Source: JAWKUK01 sp964402175
Lineage (GTDB): Bacteria > Planctomycetota > UBA1135 > GCA-002686595
Direction: 5' to 3'
NCBI GenBank assembly: GCA_964402175.1
Contig: CAYOBN010000007.1
Location: forward strand, 1-64,000
Length of the DNA stretch: 64,000 bases
Under the pieces are notes generated by a model. It saw nothing but the letters and a program-made list of their open reading frames with translations, did not search any database and had not been told where the DNA came from. Positions 16,380-24,576 of the stretch are shown here, piece after piece. The first letter of the stretch is position 1; every line of letters starts with the position of its first letter. Position numbers and translations under genes: made by a program.

Positions 16380-17410
16380 AGCGCTTGCGGGTCCTGATCC
16401 TGCTGCACGAAGGCCTCGAACCGCCCGCCACGGTCGAAGGTCTGTCTGCGGCGACCGTGCGCCCTTTCAAGATGGAGTACGACATCGGCGTCGCGCTCCA
16501 CAACTTGGGGCACGAGGCGATCCTCGTTCCGGTCGGAGATGACCTGTCGGTGGTGCGACGTGCCATCTCCGAGCATGGACCGGACATCTGCTTCAACATG
16601 CTGGTCAGCTTCCATGGTGTGCGAGCATACGACGCGTACATCGCGAGCTATCTGGAGCTGCTCAAGGTCCCGTACACAGGCTGCAACCCGCGCGGGCTCT
16701 TCCTCGCCGGAGACAAAGAGCTCTCGAAGAAGATCCTCGCTTACCACCGCGTCCGTGTACCGCGATTCCAAGCGTTCCCGTTGGGCAGCCGGGTCCCGAA
16801 GCGTGTGTCGCTGTCGTTACCAGCCATCGTCAAGTCGCTCTCGGAGGAGGCGTCGCTCGGCATCTCACAAGCGTCCATCGTGCACACCCTGGAGGCGCTG
16901 CGCGAGCGGGTGGCGTACGTCCACGAGCGGGTCGGCACGAGCGCCATCGCCGAGGAGTACATCGAAGGCCGCGAGCTGAGCGTCGGGATGCTCGGAAACG
17001 ACCGAGTGCAGGTCTTCCCCCCCATCGAGACGCTCTTCCAGAACCTGCCCCCCGGCTCGGAGCCGATCCTGACCGAGCGTATCAAGTGGGACCTCGAATA
17101 CCAGGACAAGATCGGCCTCACCGCCCGGCCAGCGGAGGGGCTCGCGCCCGAGCTCGAGCAGCGGATCAAGCGCACGGCGCGCCGGGTCTTCGCTGCGCTG
17201 CAGCTCTCGGGTTACGCCCGGATCGACTTGCGTCTCACGCCGGAGGGAGCGGTCTACGTGCTCGAAGCGAACCCCAATCCGGATCTGGCCTTCGGCGAGG
17301 ATTTCACTGCGGGCGCAGAGCGTGTCAGGCTCGGTTACGAGCAGGTGGTGCAGCGCATCCTGAACCTGGGTGCGAGCTACAAGCCGCCCTGGTCGCACCA
17401 CGCCGGCTGA
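16376..17410 (+). CDS. ATP-grasp ligase related to D-alanine--D-alanine ligase
   Basis: 344 residues from the ATG at 16376, preceded by ACAGGAG. The fold order follows D-Ala-D-Ala ligase: an N-terminal Rossmann-like domain (VLILLHEGL...GHEAILVPVGDD), a CFNMLVSFHG segment where ligases have substrate-contacting loops, a central ATP-binding lid region (IVKSLSEEASLGISQ and AEEYIEGRELSVGML) and a C-terminal metal-binding end (ARIDLRLTPEGAVYVLEANPNPDL, giving the D..E.N residues). The N-terminal loops differ from genuine Ddl, so I do not call it ddl. It probably joins an amino acid or peptide to an unknown acceptor. It is translationally coupled to the metallopeptidase. Confidence 0.87.
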   Translation: MKRLRVLILLHEGLEPPATVEGLSAATVRPFKMEYDIGVALHNLGHEAILVPVGDDLSVVRRAISEHGPDICFNMLVSFHGVRAYDAYIASYLELLKVPYTGCNPRGLFLAGDKELSKKILAYHRVRVPRFQAFPLGSRVPKRVSLSLPAIVKSLSEEASLGISQASIVHTLEALRERVAYVHERVGTSAIAEEYIEGRELSVGMLGNDRVQVFPPIETLFQNLPPGSEPILTERIKWDLEYQDKIGLTARPAEGLAPELEQRIKRTARRVFAALQLSGYARIDLRLTPEGAVYVLEANPNPDLAFGEDFTAGAERVRLGYEQVVQRILNLGASYKPPWSHHAG

Positions 17411-17477
17411 GGTCCCAGCGCTGGCGGCGCCCGGCAGCCGTGCTGGTGCGACGACGGCTCTCCTTCCTGCCGTCGCC

Positions 17478-17483
17478 TATAAT
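17478..17483 (+). promoter_or_regulatory. Consensus -10 element upstream of the beta-barrel lipoprotein
   Basis: TATAAT in a GC-rich background, 37 nt before the ATG at 17521. No good -35 was found at 16-18 nt. Confidence 0.5.
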
Positions 17484-17520
17484 CCCTACGCGGCCGCGGT
17501 CCCCATCCCCGCCGCCTGCG

Positions 17521-18120
17521 ATGCCCATGCGTTGTTTCACCTCCTCAGCCTGCCTCCTCTCGCTCGCCCTTGCGTCCTGCGCCGCGAACGGCGACGTCGG
17601 GGACTGGGACAGCGGCGAGCCCTCGCTGCAGCGGCTCACGCTGCTCGTTGGACAGCGCTCGCTCGACAGCGATGACTTCGAGCCCGTCGACGATCAGCCG
17701 CTCTTCGGGGTCGAGCTGTCCGATGGCGGCGAGGACGCCAACATCGGCTACGAGTTCGGCGTGACGGTCTCCTCCGACTCGGAGGACGTGTTTTTCAGCG
17801 GCCTCGGCGTCACCGAAGTCACGGGCACGATGGCGGAGCTCTACCTCGGTGTGCGCAAGGAGTTCCCGAGCCACGGCGTTCGCCCGTTCATGGCCGCGGG
17901 CCTCTCGGCGGCGCGGGGCGAGCTCGAGGTCGGTCCGAACAGCGCGGACGACACGATCTTCGGCTTCTACGTGCACGGGGGCCTGATCTTCCCCGTCTCG
18001 GACGTGCTGTCGATCGTCGCTGACCTGCGCGCGCGCTTCGGCGAGGAGTTCGAGGTCAACGGCGTCGAAGGCGACGGCGACTTCGTGACGATCGGCTTCG
18101 GTCTGGCGTTCGGTATCTGA
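17521..18120 (+). CDS. Outer-membrane beta-barrel-type lipoprotein
   Basis: 199 residues from the ATG at 17521 (a second ATG at 17527 is equally possible). The signal ends in a good lipobox, LALASC, so the N-terminus should be lipidated. The mature part has alternating strands and Gly/Asp turns (YEFGVTVSSDSEDVFFSGLGV, MAELYLGVRKEF, RPFMAAGLSAARGEL, DFVTIGFGLAFGI), as in small OmpA/OMP_b-brl-type eight-stranded barrels. Function is unknown; a structural or surface role is likely. The preceding ATP-grasp gene ends 110 nt upstream and a TATAAT lies between, so it is probably transcribed on its own. Confidence 0.8.
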   Translation: MPMRCFTSSACLLSLALASCAANGDVGDWDSGEPSLQRLTLLVGQRSLDSDDFEPVDDQPLFGVELSDGGEDANIGYEFGVTVSSDSEDVFFSGLGVTEVTGTMAELYLGVRKEFPSHGVRPFMAAGLSAARGELEVGPNSADDTIFGFYVHGGLIFPVSDVLSIVADLRARFGEEFEVNGVEGDGDFVTIGFGLAFGI

Positions 18121-18141
18121 GCCCGACGTTCGCGCGCGCCG

Positions 18142-19248
18142 TCAGCGCGGCGCGCCGTATCGCTGGCGGTACTCCTGGACCGGCGCGAGTCGTTCCAGCC
18201 AAGCCGAGGCGTCCGCACGCAGCGGGTCCTCGGAGCTGGCGGCGCCAGCGAAGCCGCCGCGAAAGCCCCCGGGGATCTGGCTGTGTTCGGCCCCGTCTTC
18301 GACGAAGTGGTACTCGAATCCAGGGACGAACAGCTCGCTCGGAGCATGGACGTCGAGCGTCCGGGTCAGGTACGGCGTCAGCGAGGTCGTGAGCGCCTGC
18401 GGCGGATTCACCCAGACGTGGGTCGGCGTCGCGATGAACTGGTACTGGATGCGCCGATTCAAGGACAGGATGCGGGTCTTGTGCACCGTACCGCGGTAGA
18501 GGTTGCTCGCGGCCACCGAGCGAGAGACGAAGCCGCGTTCGAAGTCCGGGGCGTAGCCGCGCACGAACCTCAGGCTCTCGGGCACGTTACGGCGCAAGAA
18601 GCGCGCGATCGGACGGTTCCCGTGGATCACGGCACGGCTCTGCTCGCGCTCCCGCGGTGCGGTGAAGTCGCGGTACGGCGCGAGTCGTCCGGGGGGCGCA
18701 TTGCGCAGGACGAGCAGGACCGCGGAGTCGTCGCGAGCCGGCTTGAGCACTCGACTCGCGGCGTCGAGCGCGGCCTGGACCTCATACGGCAGGTCGGTGG
18801 TCTCTTCAGCGCTCTCCGCGACGAGGTCTCCACCCTCGCGGCGCCAGCGCAGGGCGCCCTTGCCGACCCAGTCCTCCTCGGGGCTGTGGATGACGTGGGT
18901 CGCCGAGCGCCAGACGAGGGAGATGTCCTTGTAGAAGATGCGCGGCACAAAACGCTTGGGCTCACGGCCGCGCGCGGACATTCGCCCCACATACGCGACC
19001 ATGAACCCGAGGTGCGGGTCGAACAGCGGCCGCGACAGGTACACACGCCAGCCGAAGAGGGACAGGCGCGTCTGCGGCAACGTCAACGGATCGAGCAGCG
19101 CGCTCGGGTCCTCCCGTGCGAGGCCCACCGGCGCGAGCACGGCGCCGCGCTCGAGTGCATCGAGGAACTCCTTGCGCACCGCGCGTGCGGTGCGCACATC
19201 GAGCGCCACGTCGGGCAGAGCGCCGACCGGGTTGGATTCCAGGCCCAC
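18142..19248 (-). CDS. Conserved-type protein of unknown function
   Basis: 368 residues from a GTG at 19248; the upstream open frame continues into the neighbouring gene's coding region and is not used. No signal peptide or transmembrane helix is evident. Blocks that look structured include SLFGWRVYLSRPLFDPHLG, PRIFYKDISLVWRSATHVI and RILSLNRRIQYQFIATPTH, with several aromatic-rich strands; I recognise no catalytic motif. A TATCCT hexamer ends 6 nt before the GTG, which supports this start as a leaderless transcript. It converges on the beta-barrel lipoprotein gene with 21 nt between stops. Confidence 0.72.
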   Translation of the reverse strand: MGLESNPVGALPDVALDVRTARAVRKEFLDALERGAVLAPVGLAREDPSALLDPLTLPQTRLSLFGWRVYLSRPLFDPHLGFMVAYVGRMSARGREPKRFVPRIFYKDISLVWRSATHVIHSPEEDWVGKGALRWRREGGDLVAESAEETTDLPYEVQAALDAASRVLKPARDDSAVLLVLRNAPPGRLAPYRDFTAPREREQSRAVIHGNRPIARFLRRNVPESLRFVRGYAPDFERGFVSRSVAASNLYRGTVHKTRILSLNRRIQYQFIATPTHVWVNPPQALTTSLTPYLTRTLDVHAPSELFVPGFEYHFVEDGAEHSQIPGGFRGGFAGAASSEDPLRADASAWLERLAPVQEYRQRYGAPR

Positions 19249-19254
19249 GGCGTG

Positions 19255-19260
19255 AGGATA
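19255..19260 (-). promoter_or_regulatory. Candidate -10 element (TATCCT), leaderless spacing
   Basis: Minus-strand TATCCT, 6 nt before the GTG at 19248. Part of the recurring TANNNT-near-start pattern. Confidence 0.45.
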
Positions 19261-19289
19261 GCGACCCGTGGGCCTTGGGGCCTGCGGCC

Positions 19290-19715
19290 TCAGAGGAACG
19301 TCACTTCTACCGCGTCGCTGAAGTTGGACGTGACCGTCGGGTTCGCATCGCGGTACCAACACTGGAAGGTGCGCGTGTCCCCAGGCACGAGGACCTCCGA
19401 GCCGAGCGCCGTGGGCATATTGGTCAGGTCGATCACGAGCGAGAACTGACCCGTGGCGCCGGAGTTCTGGATCTCCTGCAGCGCGGAGCGGCTGAAGCGG
19501 CCGACGCTGCCGCCCAGGCACAGCGTGCCCTGGCTGCCGCCGGGACCCGCGACGAGCCCGCGCGCGGTGCCGCTGAGGAAGTAACCGAAGGTATTGGTCG
19601 GCAGCCCCGAGCACGTCAGCGTCACGTCGTTCGCAGCGACACCGACCGAGCCGAAGGCGCCGATGACCGCGGGCGCGCCCGTCGAGTTGGGGACGGCGGT
19701 GCAGTACGACGTCCC
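19290..19715 (-). repeat. C-terminal module, copy 1 (YC...NSTG...CLGG...FQxWYRD)
   Basis: Coding repeat: the last ~140 residues of the propeller protein, homologous to modules at 25503-25928, 32106-32531 and 59745-60170. Conserved points are YC near the start, NSTG, GYFL, GGSQGxLCLGGxxGRF, and WYRD..TSNFxDAV at the end. Confidence 0.85.
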
Positions 19716-20441
19716 GATCGCGGGGGGGCCGCCGCCGCCGATGTCGCCCCCGATCCCGACGAGGTTGAGCCCTGTCGTGAAAAGCGGCGTCGCGTTACCG
19801 GTCGTCAGGTTCAGCTCGACCACGCAGCCTTGGGTGTTCTGGTCGCAGACACCGAAGAGCCGGTCGCTCTGGCGGTCGTACCAGATGCCGACGATGCCGG
19901 TCGTGTTGGTCGGACCGAGGAGGGTCGAGGCCCCCGTCATCGGGTTCAGCAAGTAGAGCTCGTTCGAGATCGGCGCGTGCGCCACGAACGACGAGAGGCG
20001 AGGAACGTAGTCGAGGCCCCAGATGTTCAAGAGCCCCGTCGCACCGACGAGGGTCGCTGCGCCCGTGACCGCATCGACCTCGAAGAGGTTGCCGATCGAC
20101 GCGCCGTACACCTTGCCGTTGTCTTCGTTGTTGCAGAGCGCGAAGGTCGGGGGCGGGCTGCCGCCCAACGGCGTCACCACGTTCGTCGTGAGATCGAGGC
20201 GGAAGCGCCCTGCGCTGACACCCGAGAGGAGCAGCTCGTTCGGTGTCGCGCCGTTGGCGATCCCGAAGAGCAGGTTGACGCCGGTGGACTGGAGCGGCAA
20301 CACCGCTTGCGCTGCGATGTCGAGCTCGCGGAGCTGACCACCCAGGGTGGCGCAGTAGGTGCGCTGCGCGGGCGCCAGCGACGTCAGCAGCGCGAGGGCA
20401 CCCAGGAACGGCAGTGCGTGGGTCGATGCAGGAGAGATCAT
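19290..20441 (-). CDS. Secreted beta-propeller-like protein with repeated C-terminal module
   Basis: 383 residues from the ATG at 20441. Signal peptide MISPASTHALPFLGALALLTSLAPAQR. Residues ~25-240 form repeated propeller-type blades with YC or LY strands and Asp/Gly turns (GKVYGASIGNLFEVDAVTG, NELYLLNPMTGASTLLG, DRLFGVCDQNTQG), resembling secreted DUF4394/kelch-like proteins. The last ~140 residues are the module shared with three other proteins in this window (YCTAVPNSTG, CLGGSVGRF, FQCWYRD, TSNFSDAVEV). The role is unknown; extracellular or surface location is likely. A TACCGT hexamer 7 nt before the ATG suggests leaderless transcription. Confidence 0.85.
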   Translation of the reverse strand: MISPASTHALPFLGALALLTSLAPAQRTYCATLGGQLRELDIAAQAVLPLQSTGVNLLFGIANGATPNELLLSGVSAGRFRLDLTTNVVTPLGGSPPPTFALCNNEDNGKVYGASIGNLFEVDAVTGAATLVGATGLLNIWGLDYVPRLSSFVAHAPISNELYLLNPMTGASTLLGPTNTTGIVGIWYDRQSDRLFGVCDQNTQGCVVELNLTTGNATPLFTTGLNLVGIGGDIGGGGPPAIGTSYCTAVPNSTGAPAVIGAFGSVGVAANDVTLTCSGLPTNTFGYFLSGTARGLVAGPGGSQGTLCLGGSVGRFSRSALQEIQNSGATGQFSLVIDLTNMPTALGSEVLVPGDTRTFQCWYRDANPTVTSNFSDAVEVTFL

Positions 20442-20448
20442 GGGACCG

Positions 20449-20454
20449 ACGGTA
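20449..20454 (-). promoter_or_regulatory. Candidate -10 element (TACCGT), leaderless spacing
   Basis: Minus-strand TACCGT 7 nt before the ATG at 20441; no Shine-Dalgarno present. Confidence 0.4.
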
Positions 20455-20496
20455 CACCAGGTCGGTGAACCCCGCCAGCCGAGCCGCGCCTGAGAT

Positions 20497-21318
20497 TCAG
20501 TGAACGTTCTGTACGAGCCGCGGCGCCGCAGCGGCCAGCAAGCGGCAGAAGGAGTCCGACATGACGCGGCCCGCTTCGACGACTTCGGCGTGCGAGAGCA
20601 CGCCCGGCGTAAGGCCAGCGCCTGCGTTCGAGATGCACGAAATGGCAGCGACCCGCATTCCGCACGCATGGCCGACCGCGGCCTCGCAGACGGTGCTCAT
20701 TCCGACGGCGTGACCGCCGAGCCGCACGAGGTGCCGGATCTCGGCCGGAGTCTCGTAGCTGGGGCCGAGCAAACCGACATAGACGCCGCGCTGCAAGCTG
20801 ATGTGCTCGGTCGCTGCGGCTGCGTCGATGGCTGCGCCCGCGTCGGGGTCGTAAGGGCAGCCGACGGCGCGCTCGCCGAGCCCGAGCGCTGTGCGGCCTT
20901 GCAGGTTCACATGGTCCGTGACGCGCATCAGCGTCGGCACGGGCCAATCGACGACCAGTCCGCCCGCCGCGTTCGTCAGGACCAGCGACTCGATACCCAG
21001 CGCCGCATACGCGCGGACACTGCGTGTGACGACGCTCGGGTGCCAGCCTTCGTAGAGGTGCACCCGACCTTGCTGCACGAGCACGGGGACGTCGCCGATC
21101 GCGCCGAGCACGACGCGCCCTGCGTGCCCGCGGACGGACGCATGGGGCATCCCCGGGAGCTCCGAGAAGGACAGCGCGCGCGCGCCTTCGAGGTGGTCTG
21201 CAAACGCGCCGAGCCCCGAGCCCAGGACGAATGCGATGCGCGCCTCGCGGGCGCCGTGCGCGGCGAGGCTCGTCGCGAGTTCGAGCGCTTCCCGCCGATT
21301 CGACCGGAGCGACTTCAC
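20497..21318 (-). CDS. Purine nucleoside phosphorylase (PNP-I type)
   Basis: 273 residues from a GTG at 21318 that overlaps the nupC stop (GTGA). Motifs of the trimeric inosine/guanosine phosphorylase family are present: FVLGSGLGAF, GHAGRVVLG, QGRVHLYEG, TNAAGGL, GPSYETPAEIR and GMSTVCEAAVGHACG. It splits purine (deoxy)ribonucleosides to base plus (deoxy)ribose-1-phosphate. The longer frame to 21720 overlaps nupC and is a shadow. Being coupled to a nucleoside transporter, it clearly serves salvage; deoB/deoA at 32.6-35.1 kb handle pyrimidines and the pentose-1-phosphate. Confidence 0.92.
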   Translation of the reverse strand: MKSLRSNRREALELATSLAAHGAREARIAFVLGSGLGAFADHLEGARALSFSELPGMPHASVRGHAGRVVLGAIGDVPVLVQQGRVHLYEGWHPSVVTRSVRAYAALGIESLVLTNAAGGLVVDWPVPTLMRVTDHVNLQGRTALGLGERAVGCPYDPDAGAAIDAAAATEHISLQRGVYVGLLGPSYETPAEIRHLVRLGGHAVGMSTVCEAAVGHACGMRVAAISCISNAGAGLTPGVLSHAEVVEAGRVMSDSFCRLLAAAAPRLVQNVH

Positions 21319-22649
21319 AGGAACATCCCCGCGACCGTAGCGGTCATCCAGGAAGCGAACGCACCGGCGAGCATCGCGCGCAGCGCGAGCTGCGAGAGGT
21401 CTTTGCGGCGTTCGGGCGCGAGCGGCGAGATACCGCCGATCTGGATCCCGACGGAAGCGAAGTTCGCGAAGCCGCAGAGCGCGTAGGCGGCCATGACTGC
21501 GCTGCGCTCGCTCAGCGCGCCGTCGCCGACGCGCATGGCGTCGAGCGCCCCGTAGGCGACGAACTCGTTCACCGCGATCTTGATGCCCAGCAGACTGCCG
21601 AAGCCCTGGCAGTCCTGCCACGCGACCCCCATCATCCAAGCCACGGGGCTGAAGACCCAGCCGAAGATCCGCGCGAGCGAGAGGGGCGCTTCCGCGACCG
21701 TGATCGCCGACAGGGCCCAATCGACCAGAGCCACGACGGCGACAAAGGCCACGAGCATCGCGATGACGTTCAGGTAGAGCTTCAACCCATCGCTGGTGCC
21801 CGCCGCCGCCGCGTCGAGCACGTTGACGGGCTTCTCACCCTCTGCGACCTCGGAGAGCGCGATGTCGACCGTCCCCGCGGTGACCGAGGCCTGGGTCTCG
21901 GGCACCATGATCTTCGCCATCACGAACGCCGCCGGCGCGCTCATGAAGCTGGCGGCCAAGAGGTGCCCGGCGTACTCCTCGCCGAGCACGCCGATGTAGA
22001 CGGCGAGCACGCTGCCCGCGATCGTCGCGAAGCCGCCGGTCATCAGCGCCATCAGCTCCGATCGGGTGAAGCGGGACAGATACGGGCGCACGACCAGCGG
22101 CGCCTCGGTCTGGCCGACGAACACGTTTGCGGCCATCGCGAGCGACTCCGCGCCAGAGGTCCTGAGGGTGCGCTGCATCACCCAGCCCAGGGCTCGAATC
22201 ATGCGCTGCATGATCCCGAGGTGGTACAGGATCGCCATGACGGCGCTGAAGTACAGGATCGTCGGCAACGCCTTGAAGGCGAACGAGACGATGCCCGTAT
22301 CAGCGAGCACCTCAGGACCGAGTTGGAACGGGAACTCTGGGTAGAGCGTGATCGCCTCGGGCGCGGCGCCCTCAGGGACTTGTGGCGTCACTGCGAAGCC
22401 GGTCAGGACATCGCCGAACACCATGTTGGCGCCGGCGTTGCCGAAGCCGAGGACGGTCGTCGCGAAGCTCGAGACCGCCGCGAGCGCAGCGCGCCCCGGT
22501 TCGGTGCGCAGGATCAGCAGCGCCAGCAGCACCTGCATGCCGACGCCGAATACGACGACGCGCACGTCGACGCGACGCCGATCACTCGACATCAGCCATG
22601 CGACCCCGCAGAAGAACAGGAGCCCGAGGAGCGCGCGCGCAATCGTCAT
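21315..22649 (-). CDS. nupC: Concentrative nucleoside transporter, NupC family
   Basis: 444 residues with about ten transmembrane helices. Family motifs: an N-terminal helix bundle, FVFGD-like NMVFGDVLT, SSFATTVLGFGNAGANMVFG, the gate region VFVGQTEAPLVVRPYL, then LMTGGFATIAGSVLAVYIGVLG and the C-terminal NEFVAYGAL...ALCGFANFASVGIQIGG. It couples nucleoside uptake to Na+ or H+ across the inner membrane. It is followed by PNP with a 4-nt overlap, forming a nucleoside uptake/cleavage operon. A TATCCT hexamer lies 7 nt before the ATG. Confidence 0.94.
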   Translation of the reverse strand: MTIARALLGLLFFCGVAWLMSSDRRRVDVRVVVFGVGMQVLLALLILRTEPGRAALAAVSSFATTVLGFGNAGANMVFGDVLTGFAVTPQVPEGAAPEAITLYPEFPFQLGPEVLADTGIVSFAFKALPTILYFSAVMAILYHLGIMQRMIRALGWVMQRTLRTSGAESLAMAANVFVGQTEAPLVVRPYLSRFTRSELMALMTGGFATIAGSVLAVYIGVLGEEYAGHLLAASFMSAPAAFVMAKIMVPETQASVTAGTVDIALSEVAEGEKPVNVLDAAAAGTSDGLKLYLNVIAMLVAFVAVVALVDWALSAITVAEAPLSLARIFGWVFSPVAWMMGVAWQDCQGFGSLLGIKIAVNEFVAYGALDAMRVGDGALSERSAVMAAYALCGFANFASVGIQIGGISPLAPERRKDLSQLALRAMLAGAFASWMTATVAGMFL

Positions 22650-22656
22650 GAGCCAG

Positions 22657-22662
22657 AGGATA
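22657..22662 (-). promoter_or_regulatory. Candidate -10 element (TATCCT) for nupC-PNP, leaderless spacing
   Basis: Minus-strand TATCCT 7 nt before the nupC ATG at 22649; identical in sequence and near-identical in spacing to the one before 19248. The expected -35 position does not match consensus. Confidence 0.42.
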
Positions 22663-22664
22663 CC

Positions 22665-24533
22665 TCAGGCCCGCGGCCGCCCGCCCACCATGTTCTCGGG
22701 CGAGAGGAGCTCTTTGATGCGCTCCTCGTCCAGCAGCCCGCGCTCGCGGACGAGCTCGACGATGCCGCGGCCGGTGCGGAGCGCGTCGGCCGCCAGCTTG
22801 GTCGAGACTTCGTAGCCCAGCACGGGGACCAGGGCGGTGACGAGCCCGACGCTGCGCTCGACGAACGCCCGGCAGTTCGCTTCGTTCGCGGTGATGCCGT
22901 CCACGCAGTTGAAGCGGAAGGTCGTCACCGCGTTGGTCAAGGTCTCGATCGAGTCGAGGATCGCGGCAGCGATGACCGGCTCCATGACGTTGAGCTCGAG
23001 CTGGCCGGCCTCGGCCGCCATGGTCACGGTCAGGTCGTTGCCGATCACGCGATACGCGACCTGGTTGACGACCTCCGGGATGACCGGGTTGACCTTCCCC
23101 GGCATGATCGACGAGCCCGGTTGACGCGGGGGCAGGTTGATCTCGCCGAGGCCCGCGCGGGGACCTGAAGAGAGGAGCCGCAGGTCGTTCGAGATCTTCG
23201 AGAGCTTGATCGCAAGGCTCTTCAGCGCCGACGAGAACACGACAAACGCCTGCGTGTCCTGCGTCGCTTCGATGAGGTCGTCCGCGAGCTTGACCTCCAG
23301 ACCGGTGAGGTGCGCCAGGTGTTTGACGACGTGATCCGCGTAACCGGCGGGTGCATTCAAGCCAGTCCCGATCGCAGTGCCGCCCATGTTGACCTTCAAG
23401 AGCCCCAGCGCAGCGACCTCTAGACCTTCGATCTCCTGGTGGATGCTGGCTGCGTATGCGGCGAACTCCTGCCCCAATGTCATCGGCACCGCATCCTGGA
23501 GCTGCGTGCGCCCCATCTTGACGATGTGTGCGAACTCCGCAGCTTTGGTGCGGAAGCTCTTGACGAGCGGACGGACGACGTCGACGAGGCCTTTCTTGGC
23601 GCTGAACATCGCCAGCTTCAGCGCCGTGGGGTACGCGTCGTTCGTGGACTGCGCGCGGTTCACATCGTTGTTCGGGTGCAGGTGCGCGTAGTCGCCTTTC
23701 TCGAAGCCCATGAGCTCGAGCGCGCGGTTCGCGATGACCTCGTTCGCGTTCATGTTCGTCGAGGTCCCTGCGCCGCCCTGCAACATGTCGACGACGAAGT
23801 GGTCGTGTAGGCGCCCGTTCAGGAGCTCCTGCGCGGCTCGGCAGATGAAGTCCGACTTCTCGGGCGAGAGGTTGCCACAGTCGACGTTGGCCTTCGCCGC
23901 GGCCATCTTGACGTGGGCGAGCGCGCGGATCAGGTGGCCGTAACGCGAGACCCTCGTGCCCGTGATGTTGAAGTTGTCGCGCGCCCGCGCCGTCTGCACG
24001 CCGTAGTACGCCTCGGAGGGCACGTCGAGGTCTCCGAGCAGGTCATGCTCGCTGCGTGTACGGCCCGAGGTGAAGTGCGCGGCCTCCGGGCCCACCGCGT
24101 GCCGGATCTGGTCGACCCGCGCGACGACGGAGCGGACGAAGCCGCGCAGGACACGCGCTTCCAGGCCAGGGCGCGCTGCGAAGGCGCGCGTGAAGCCGTC
24201 GCGGTCGACTTCGACGACGCGGGCGCGACCCGCGGCTTGCGCGGTCATCGTGTGCGCGGTGCCGTCGAGCAACACGCCCTCGCCCAACATGTCGCCGCGC
24301 TCGTAGCTGATGACGCGCTTGGCGCGCCCGTGGGGGTCCGTCGCCAAGAGGTCGACGCGACCCGACAGGATGATGCGCAGGAAGCGGCGCTCTTCGCCGG
24401 TGGCAAAGAGGCGCTCGTCGCCCGCAAACGTGCGCTCGCGCAGCTCCTTGGCGAGCGCAGCGTGGTCCTCCGCATCGAGGTCGGCGAACAGCGGGAGCGA
24501 AGCGATGAGCTGGCGGTCTTGGTCGGACAACAT
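22665..24533 (-). CDS. Aspartate ammonia-lyase fused to an N-terminal cyclic-nucleotide-binding-like domain
   Basis: 622 residues from the ATG at 24533. Residues 1-~135 form a cNMP-binding-type beta-roll: LIASLPLFADLD, FATGEERRFLRIILSGRVDLL and GDMLGEGVLLDGTAHTMTA. In the phosphate-binding cassette the usual Arg is His (TAHTMTA), so cyclic-nucleotide binding is uncertain. Residues ~155-622 are a full aspartase of the fumarase/aspartase superfamily: GTSTNMNANEVIANRA, TGLNAPAGY and the signature GSSIMPGKVNPVIPEVVNQ, whose VIPE variant favours aspartase over fumarase. It converts L-aspartate to fumarate plus ammonia in the cytoplasm. The fusion suggests allosteric control (inference). A TATCCT lies 37 nt upstream. 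Confidence 0.9.
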   Translation of the reverse strand: MLSDQDRQLIASLPLFADLDAEDHAALAKELRERTFAGDERLFATGEERRFLRIILSGRVDLLATDPHGRAKRVISYERGDMLGEGVLLDGTAHTMTAQAAGRARVVEVDRDGFTRAFAARPGLEARVLRGFVRSVVARVDQIRHAVGPEAAHFTSGRTRSEHDLLGDLDVPSEAYYGVQTARARDNFNITGTRVSRYGHLIRALAHVKMAAAKANVDCGNLSPEKSDFICRAAQELLNGRLHDHFVVDMLQGGAGTSTNMNANEVIANRALELMGFEKGDYAHLHPNNDVNRAQSTNDAYPTALKLAMFSAKKGLVDVVRPLVKSFRTKAAEFAHIVKMGRTQLQDAVPMTLGQEFAAYAASIHQEIEGLEVAALGLLKVNMGGTAIGTGLNAPAGYADHVVKHLAHLTGLEVKLADDLIEATQDTQAFVVFSSALKSLAIKLSKISNDLRLLSSGPRAGLGEINLPPRQPGSSIMPGKVNPVIPEVVNQVAYRVIGNDLTVTMAAEAGQLELNVMEPVIAAAILDSIETLTNAVTTFRFNCVDGITANEANCRAFVERSVGLVTALVPVLGYEVSTKLAADALRTGRGIVELVRERGLLDEERIKELLSPENMVGGRPRA

Positions 24534-24570
24534 GGCGTGGACCGCGCTCGGACAGGGCGCGGGGCTGATG

Positions 24571-24576
24571 AGGATA
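24571..24576 (-). promoter_or_regulatory. Candidate -10 element (TATCCT) for the aspartase fusion gene
   Basis: Minus-strand TATCCT, 37 nt before the ATG at 24533; would give a ~30-nt leader, like the def -10 element. Confidence 0.4.

Noticed and set aside
21231..23168. 645-residue plus-strand frame over nupC/aspartase
   Set aside because: Antisense shadow of the high-GC minus genes; no domains.
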